From: Mesostigma viride
Taxonomy: Eukaryota; Streptophyta; Mesostigmatophyceae; Mesostigmatales; Mesostigmataceae
Reading direction: 5' to 3'
DNA: 64,000 nt
Assembly: GCA_009746045.1 (NCBI GenBank)
Contig: RPFO01000154.1
Coordinates: forward strand, 8,676,693 to 8,740,692
In this document: positions 56,810-64,000 of the stretch, in pieces
Layout of the letters: the number at the start of each line of letters is the position of its first letter
How positions within the stretch are numbered: the first letter of the stretch is position 1
Made by a program: the position numbers and the translations under genes
The notes under the pieces: generated by a model
What the model was told of the DNA's origin: nothing
Database searches by the model: none
Seen by the model: the letters and a program-made list of their open reading frames with translations, nothing else

Positions 56810-59800
56810 CTACAAATGCATCACCACTGGTTGAGAAAGGTTCCCCTCCTGCTCTGGCTCCCTCCTGTTTGAAGCACCAGTGGGGCGTTGTTCTGCAAGG
56901 TTTCCATATGGCCCAGCAGCGACAGAACCTCGCGCCAATTCATAGCTGGCCTCCGCTCTAAGTAGATCTAGCCCATGTGCAGTGAGATCCGGACTATCCT
57001 TATTCGTCACTGTCGGAAAGTTACCCTGATTGCTTGGGCTCACAACCGAGTGCTGCGATGCAAAAGAAACCGGCAACGGAGCGCTGTACCTACCAGCAGC
57101 AACTGCACGAGCTGACGCCATCCCAGAACCATCGCCACTGGAGTCGTCCTGTTCCAAGAACCTCTCTAGGTTTGCCGCCTGGCTATGGGGGCTGCCCAGC
57201 TGCCCCTCCAGGCCCAACACCCTGACTCTCTCCGTCAACCAGCTTGGGCTCTGGTACTGCATGTCCCCCCCATGACCACAGTCCCCACCCGCAGACCTCA
57301 GGCCATCCGTAGGTGGACCCGCGTGCAACTGGCCATTGCCATACAAGTGAGCGGGCTGGGCAAATGTGCTTGGTGAACCGTCTACGCTAGATCGAGATTG
57401 CCCCTGACTGAGCATGCCCGCAGCTTCTGCCCTGTACCTGTGCCCAGCCTGGCCCGTTTGCAGCTCAGCATGCTCAGCACCCGCACGCTCAACAACAGCT
57501 TGGCTGGCCGTGTTGGTCCAGTAAATGGATGCAGAGGGCACCGGGGCCCTCTCTGCCAATGCCTCCTGCAACCCATGTTCAGGCCCACGGATAGAGCCAC
57601 CCCGTCCCTGCCCACTCCAAGGTGGCGGACCCACGGAGGCACCACTACCGGTGTGACCTCCTGCGACATGATGTGCACTCTCATGTCCGTATGCGACCTG
57701 ATGGGCATGTGCCACTGGGGCATGCGCCACTTGGTGGCCCGCATTGTTGGAACTGGGCACAAAGTGCGGCGAACCGCTGTGAGCAGGGGCAGGGAAAGGG
57801 CTCAAATAGGGGGCAGGATAACGGGCTAGAGAAGGGGCAGGGAACGGGGTGGGACCCTGAGATGACTGGCCATGGTTTAGGTGCCCTGGGTGACCCTCAC
57901 CAGGAAGGGCCTGGTGGGGGTATTGCGCCCGGGGCTCAGGGCCCCTGGCCCCCATACCCGCAGGCCAGGGAGCCGCGTCCCTATGTGGAGAAGCGGGCGG
58001 GGGTGTCGGCGCTGCCGCCCTCATGTTGGCGGCCAAGGGGGTAAGGTAGCGTGGTGGCTCGGTGGATGGGCTTCGGACCTGGCCGGGGGAAAGACAAGGA
58101 AACATCATCCCCTCAAGATTCCAAGGTGAGAAGAGCAGAGAAGAGCAGAGAAGAGCAGAGAAGAGCAGAGAAGAGCAGAGAAGAGCAAGAGAAGAGCAAG
58201 AGAAGAGAAGAGAAGAGAAGAGAAGAGAAGAGAAGAGAAGAGAAGAGAAGAGAAGAGAAGAGAAGAGAAGAGAAGAGAAGAGAAGAGAAGAGAAGAGAAG
58301 AGAAGAGAAGAGAAGAGAAGAGAAGAGAAGAGAAGAGAAGAGAAGAGAAGAGAAGAGAAGAGAAGAGAAGAGAAGAGAAGAGAAGAGAAGAGAAGAGAAG
58401 AGAAGAGAAGAGAAGAGAAGAGAAGAGAAGAGAAGAGAAGAGCAGAAAAAAGCTGGGAAAGCAAAGGAAGACATTTTTTTCCCTAATGGTGTCAGAAACA
58501 CACTGGCTTACCAATGCTTGCATCACACACACACACAAACACGCACCAAGCCCAGCGCTATGGCAGGCACTTTTCTTTGGGGACCAAAAACAACAATGGA
58601 GCCAGAGTGCAGGCATGCTCGCATACTGCATTCGCACCAAGTCTCCCAGGTGGCCACCAGCATACCACTGTGAGCGACACCGCATTGGAGATGGGGGATG
58701 AGAGGAGGCAGGGCAACGGCTTGGGACCTCTGGTCCTCACGAACAACAGAACAACTTTTCTCTTTAAATAATACATACTGCTTGTACATATCTTGTGAAT
58801 CCATGCTGCTTGCATATAGAGAAGGACAGGGTGTTTGTGTGCATAGCAAGGTCCGCTGCCTCAAAGGCCCCTCATTTCTTGCCAGCAACACGTTTCTCTT
58901 TACAAAAGCACAGGGAATTCCACAAGACAGCCGGCTGCAGGCACACGCTCCCCTGCAGGATGCTGGCACACGCTCCCCTGCAGGATGCTGGCACACGCTC
59001 CCCTGCAGGATGCTGGCACACGCTCCCCTGCAGGATGCTGGCACACTCTCCCCTGCAGGATGCTGGCACACTCTCCCCTGCAGGATGCTGGCACACGCTC
59101 CCCTGCAGGATGCTGGCACATGCTCCCCTGCAGGATGCTGGCACACGCTCCCCTGCAGGATGCTGGCACACGCTCCCCTGCAGGATGCTGGCACACGCTC
59201 ACCTCATGCACAGGGATGCTTGCATGTGGACACATGGCTAAACACAGCTGTGCAATCACAAACACACGAACAGAGACAAGAATCGAGACACAGCACGCAC
59301 GCCCATGCACACGCACACACACATGCGTCCCGTGACCTCCCCAGCCTCCCCTTCCCCCCCCCTCCCTCTCCCCCCTCGCAACCCCCCCCCCCCCTCCCTG
59401 CACACGCACTCAGCCCCCCCCTCCCCCCCCAAGCATCAGCAGCAAACACACAAATACGCACGTACTTGCGGGTCCAACGACAATCCCAGCGAGCCCACCG
59501 ACAACAGGGGCCCCAGAGCCGCATAACCACGCGTGGGCTGGTCGAGGAGGAGGGCCAGGGACCCCAGGGGGAAGCCCCCCTCGGCGCCTGCTGGCGCGTC
59601 AGCCCCATTCTCAGCACCCGCTGCCGGCCCAGTCCCATGCGCTGCCGACGCTGCCACTGCCCCTGTCTCGGCGCGCATATCCCCTCTTGTAGTGGTGGAT
59701 GATGGCGTACTTGTAGCGCAGCCACTGCTGGGGCCACGCTTATCGCTTGCTTCCAAAGAAGAAGCCGTGGCAGGGGGGGGGGGGCTGGCCGCGGAGGCTG

Positions 59801-62800
59801 GCGCCCCGCCTGGAGGCAAAGAGCTGGCTGTCGCGCTGGCTCCTTGCATGCTCTGGGTCCCGCCTGCCGGGGGCTTGTGCTCGAGCGGTTTGTGGTTGAT
59901 CGGTTTGTGGTCGATCGGTCTGTTCTCCCGTGGTGCGGGGTCGTGGGGTCTACAGCCGTGAAGTCGGTGGCGGATGCTAGGGTGGTCCAGCAGGGGCATT
60001 GCGGGGGGCACCATGCACCGGCGCACCAGCTCGATGATGTCTGCGTGGTCGAGCGTTGGCAGGGTGTGGCGGGATGCAAATCAGCACGAAACACATCTTG
60101 TCGGATTGCTAGTATATTTGATGGTTTTGGAAGTACTGGATATTGGAAGAAGTTTACACCACTAAGAGGGAACGGTTAGAATGGACAGCCTACCACACGA
60201 AAGCATAGCTGTAGCCCAGCCGGTTAATGAATAATAGTTAATCACCTGTTAGAGAACATCGAAGAAACGCTCTCTAAGGATGACCAACCCGACAAAACTT
60301 AAACCACCACCGCTACTTATGACCAGCCTACAACACCATGCCACTACCATACAGCCCAGCACGCAAACACACCTCTCGTCCATTGTGAGCTATATACCAT
60401 TCATTAAGAACATAATCAAGAACATACCTCCGCGGGGAGGATATGTAACACATATCCCTTAGAAGGGGCCTATGGTTTTTAATACATTCTGGGCGACAAC
60501 CTGCAGGTGGTGGGTGTAAACTGCCACCTACTCGGGGTGCACAGCTGAGGTGCACCTGCACCACCATGTATTCCAGCAGCTCTGCAAAGTTGCGGACATG
60601 GGGTGGAAGATGATCATGGCTAAGCATGGCTAGGGCATGATGGCGTCTCAGCATAGAGTGGCTGTCTGCATGGGCAAAGCATGGCTGACTCATAGCGGCT
60701 GCAGTAAGGCTGCCCCATGGTCCAGAGCCCACAACAGATAGGCTTGGAACACACACATTTAGAGGCGCCGGCTTGGGAGAATATAAGGCCTCTCCCGGAG
60801 CCTGAGGGTTTTTAGGGGCATACCCAGGGCTAACCCACACCCCGCTATATACCATACTATATACCATGGCCTGGTGTAACTAGCGAGGGTAATCATTCCA
60901 AAGCGCAGACGCACCCGCTGTTTTGGCGGCACCCTCTTGCGCGCCCCCTTGGCAGATCCCGCCCGTTGCATCTGTCCCTCCTGCTGCTGCTGCTGCTGCT
61001 GCTGCCACCTCTACTACTGCCGTCGTTGCTGCTGGCGCTGCTGCCTCTGCTGCTCTGGTTGCTGCGGGTGTAGTTCCCAAGGTGGCAGTGACAGACGCTG
61101 GTGAAGGGATCGCGGCGGTGGTCGTGGCGGGGGTGGTCGTGGCGGCGGTGGCGCCTGTGGTCGTTGCAGCGGTGGCGGAGGACAGCCGAAGCAAGCGGTG
61201 GGCCACGCGCGCCGCATCCCTCACGTCGAAGCTGTCATCGCCTTTGGCCATGCGAAGCACACGGCTGCCGGGGGTGGGGGTGAGGGTGGGGGCGGGGACG
61301 GGGGCAGGGGTGGGGGTGGGGTGGAGGTGAGCACGGGTGAGAACGATAAAAAAACTTTCTAATCAAAAGCTATTCATTAGAACAACTGCTAATAGACAGA
61401 ATTGTAATGCGGAAAGGGCAGCATAATCATAACGGGGAGGGGGGGAGCAACATCATATTATGATAGCTGAGAGGGGGAAGGACACAGGGCCAGGAACGAC
61501 AGAATCTCTACGGATGGCGCCGGGGAGTGACCGAGGAGCACGCTAAATGGCAGAGACAGCAGTTGTTGGCGTGAGACAGGGCCCTCCCGTTAACTGAGCA
61601 TGAATAACTCTGAACTCTTGAATGACACAGTTAATTACTTCGAATTAAATACCAGCATAATGTACCCGTATGGGACAGACATCAGCATAACTTTAGATAG
61701 TCCCGATAACTGAGCATGAATAACTCTGAACTCTTGAATGACACAGTTAATTACTTCGAATGAAATACCAGCACAATGTACCCGTATGGGACAGACATCA
61801 GCATAACTTTAGATAGTAGCTGTGTTGTGAGCGAACTCGCAAAAAGAATTCCACATTAACCAAGGCACTGTGGCAGTACACTGTGATACTTGTGTACAGC
61901 TTGAGCGTTACGCTGGTTGTGCATGATGAAAATAACATGGGGGTTTGGTGAGTGGGGTCTTGGGGAATACAGTGATCGTCATAGTGACCGCTACATGTGT
62001 GCCCATCGTGGTTACTTTGCCAGCAAATGTCGAGAAAAAGGGCGAGGCGCAGGGGGTGAATTGACTGGGAATAGCCCAGGCGTTGCTCACAAGGGACCAA
62101 GGTTGGATTGCCACTCAACGATGCGAACTATGCTCTGATGTGCCATCCCCGGGGCCGGATGGATCTAGAATGAACCCGTGAGGCTCAAATGCACGAGGCC
62201 CTCACAAAATTCTGACCGCACGAAGTAGGCTAGTAGCCTCTCCCACGGGCACGTAGTACAATATAGTATACAGTGTACAGTGTACAGTACATACTATATA
62301 GTATACAGTGTACAGTGTACAGTACATACTATATAGTGTACTGTGTATAGTGTACAGTATATAGTATATAGTATATAGCGTATATTGTGTAGTGTGTAGT
62401 GCATAGTGTATAGTGTATAGCGTATAGCGTATAGTGTATAGTGTATAGCGTATAGCGTATAGCGTATAGCGTATAGCGTATAGCGTATAGCGTATAGCGT
62501 ATAGCGTATAGCGTATAGCGTATAGCGTGTAGCGTATAGTGTGTAGTGTATAGTGTATAGTGTATAGTGTGTAGTGTATAGTGTATAGTGTATAGTGTAC
62601 AGTAGATAGTACCCTCTGCCACGGGCATGTGACGTATCATCAGCTGGTAATGACACCCCCCCTGCTTGAGGCCGCGCACTGTGATACTTAGGCCCTCTTC
62701 TCTTCGGTGATAGGCACTTCGGTGATAGGCACTTCGGTGATAGGCACTCCTGTGGTAGGCACTTCGGTGATAGGCACTTTGGTGACCGGCACTTCTTACA

Positions 62801-63645
62801 GCCTGGCGTGTAGGGCACGGCCACATACTCTGCCGGCGACAGCGATGCATACTAGGCGGCATCCAGACAGTAAGGCACTACATAGAAGGCACCCTGTCCA
62901 CTGACATGCCTTACGTATATTGTGATGCACATGGTGAGAGATCGCTCAGGGATAGACCGAGGGAGAGCGCATAGGAACGGATAGACCGAGGGAGAGCGCA
63001 TGTAGGGCGCCCGAGGGACGGCGGCAACCCTGGGAGATCTGCTTCATGGGACCATGCCACTAACGTACGCCACTGAGACCATGCCGCTAACGAGAGCTGC
63101 TTCATGGGACCATGCCACTAACGTACGCCACCACCATGAGACCATGCCACTAACGAGAGCTGCTTCACGGGGCCATGCCACTAAGGTACGCCGCTACCTT
63201 GTCACAGCTGCCATGTCGATCACACACCTCGCCAGCTGGCGCGTTCTTGCATCCCCCGACCCCATGACCAGCCGCATGCTGGCTGCCAGCAGCTGCAGCT
63301 TGAGCGCCACGTGTCCGCCGCTGGACGGTGGTGCATGGGGCGCCGCTAGACGAGGGCCAGTGCTGGACGACGGCATCACCGTGCTGCTTGACGACGACGC
63401 CTGCTTGCTGGCGCCACCCTGCTGCTGATTGGAGGCCTTATCCTGCTGGGCATGGACACGAGAGCTATGCCGATTGGGTTGATTCTGGCAGCCGGCACAG
63501 GGGCTCTTCCCTCCCGCGGAGCATGTTGCGCCGGCGGCCCCACCGGGACAGGTACAGGTGGCACGTTCCTGAGGGCTCGCATCCCCCCAGCAGGCGAGCG
63601 CCGCTTGGCGCATCGCCTTGCGCGCCACGGGCAGCAGCGCAGGCT
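56810..63645 (-). CDS. Probable AP-3 complex beta-adaptin-like protein, 5' part beyond the window
   Basis: Predicted exons within the window: 63645-63198, 61264-60915, 60040-59466, 58078-56810 (stop at 56810); all four phases agree across GT-AG joins. The first encodes HVALKLQLLAASMRLV...RQLARCVIDMA and the second VLRMAKGDDSFDVRDAARVAHRLL. This matches the end of the beta-adaptin trunk (VKLQ...A..KL...YDVRDRAR pattern). The third has FPLGSLALLLDQPTRGYAALGPL, similar to the LGSLSH/GY segment in AP-3 beta hinges. The last exon is a His/Pro/Ser-rich tail with no recognisable appendage. AP-3 sorts cargo to vacuole-like organelles. Family assignment rests on short motifs; the alanine/threonine-rich stretch in exon 2 and the tail are unusual. 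Confidence 0.5.
58128..58442. repeat. (AGAAG)n pentanucleotide repeat
   Basis: Five AGAAGAGCAG decamers pass into about fifty AGAAG units. It lies in an intron of the adaptin-like gene just upstream of its last exon. Long frames on both strands (poly-SSLLF, poly-REEK) are artefacts. Confidence 0.95.
58941..59200. repeat. 25-bp minisatellite
   Basis: About ten copies of GCACACGCTCCCCTGCAGGA plus TGCTG, nearly identical, in the same intron as the pentanucleotide repeat. Confidence 0.95.
60465..60890. repeat. Inverted relative of 56190-56700
   Basis: On the minus strand the stretch from GAGACGCCAT through GGTGCAGGTGCAC to GCCCAGAATGTATT parallels 56200-56320 and 56645-56700 on the plus strand with many differences. 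Probably another copy of the (TTTAA)n-tailed element end, lying in an adaptin-gene intron. Confidence 0.6.
61592..61823. repeat. 116-bp tandem duplication
   Basis: AACTGAGCATGAATAACTC... occurs at 61592 and 61708 with only a few differences; ends near TTTAGATAG. Confidence 0.9.
62245..62606. repeat. TATAGCG/TATAGTG 7-bp microsatellite
   Basis: Long run of 7-mers with a homogeneous GTATAGC core (about 62450-62530) flanked by TGTATAG and GTGTACA variants. Intronic. Confidence 0.95.
62702..62795. repeat. 15-bp tandem repeat
   Basis: About six copies of CTTCGGTGATAGGCA, with variants CTCCTGTGGTAGGCA and TTTGGTGACCGGCA. Confidence 0.9.
63040..63190. repeat. Short imperfect repeat (CATGCCACTAACG)
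   Basis: Units with GACCATGCCACTAACGTACGCC and GAGAGCTGCTTCATGGG-like words recur about three times just 3' of the first visible adaptin exon. Confidence 0.75.
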
Positions 63646-63784
63646 CTGCACGTATTCCCCACAAGGCAGGGGAGGGAAGACGTATTATTGTCCCATAACA
63701 ACGTGATGTGTGCCGTGGGATTGATGTATGGGAAGCCAGTCGCGCCGGGTCTGCCAGTGCAGGGTTCGGTGGTGGTGTTGCACT

Positions 63785-63935
63785 GAGCCTAGGGGGTAGC
63801 GATAGCCAGGTTGTGTTGGCAGCGACAGTGAGGTTGTGTTGGCAGCGATAGCCAGGTTGTGTTGCCAGCGACAGTGCGGTTGTGTTGGCAGCGATAGCCA
63901 GGCTGTGTTGGCAGCGACAGTGCGGTTACATTAGC
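63785..63935. repeat. 23/46-bp minisatellite
   Basis: Alternating TTGTGTTGGCAGCGATAGCC and TTGTGTTGGCAGCGACAGTG units of about 23 bp, so the full period is about 46. Confidence 0.85.
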
Positions 63936-64000
63936 AGGCTGTAGCCTTGCGTGCCGCGGTTACGTTACTTGGGTCTGCAGGTTCCGTTTCGGCGGCTGGG

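Noticed and set aside
58051-58701. REEK-rich and SSLLF-rich proteins
   Set aside because: Translation of the AGAAG repeat. The last adaptin-like exon starts at an acceptor before the repeat region.

Overview
The window looks like nuclear DNA of a volvocine (Chlamydomonas/Volvox-type) green alga. Host genes are split into many short exons with GT-AG introns and GC-rich codons. They sit among AT-richer repeats, several kinds of retrotransposon and many minisatellites. No bacterial-style operon, CRISPR array, rRNA or convincing tRNA was seen. The species cannot be named from the sequence alone.

Layout. 1-4.2 kb: decayed repeats, a GC-rich minisatellite and a coding-like scrap. 4.2-11 kb: a broken Ty3/gypsy element on the minus strand (protease, reverse transcriptase and RNase H pieces), split by a 3.86-kb insertion that carries two 1,139-bp direct repeats. 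12.3-17 kb: a Ty1/copia-related element on the minus strand (gag + pol). 17.6-18.6 kb: a tandem array of three 150-bp spacerless palindromes. 19.15-25.97 kb: a second, complete copia-related element on the plus strand with LTRs and a 5-bp target duplication. 27.9-37 kb: two head-to-tail copies of an APE-type LINE; the first is truncated and frameshifted, the second has an ORF1 and an open ORF2. The pair is inserted as one block in a dispersed repeat and flanked by a single 9-bp duplication. 38.0-51.8 kb: an 11-exon minus-strand gene for a SAC1/SLT-type (DASS/CitMHS-like) anion transporter with two central RCK_C domains. 54-56.8 kb: LINE 3' fragments. 56.8-64 kb: minus-strand exons of a probable AP-3 beta-adaptin-like gene that runs off the right edge.

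The most notable observations are these. (1) Both copia-like elements appear to encode gag-integrase-protease-RT-RNase H, with the protease after the integrase, an HGDD reverse-transcriptase box and a DX29E integrase. In the second element gag and pol are in one frame, separated by a single UGA in the readthrough context UGA-CUA-G. (2) The transporter gene carries a different tandem repeat in each of four introns, one of them a 4.4-kb, 20-bp satellite open in all three sense frames. Short duplicates of its own exon ends lie in the neighbouring introns. (3) The intact LINE is preceded by 168-bp tandem monomers, resembling promoter monomers of some L1 lines. (4) Four-base, mostly palindromic insertions recur when related transposon copies are compared.

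All exon joins were worked out by eye from splice consensus, reading phase and family resemblance. No alignment or database search was run.
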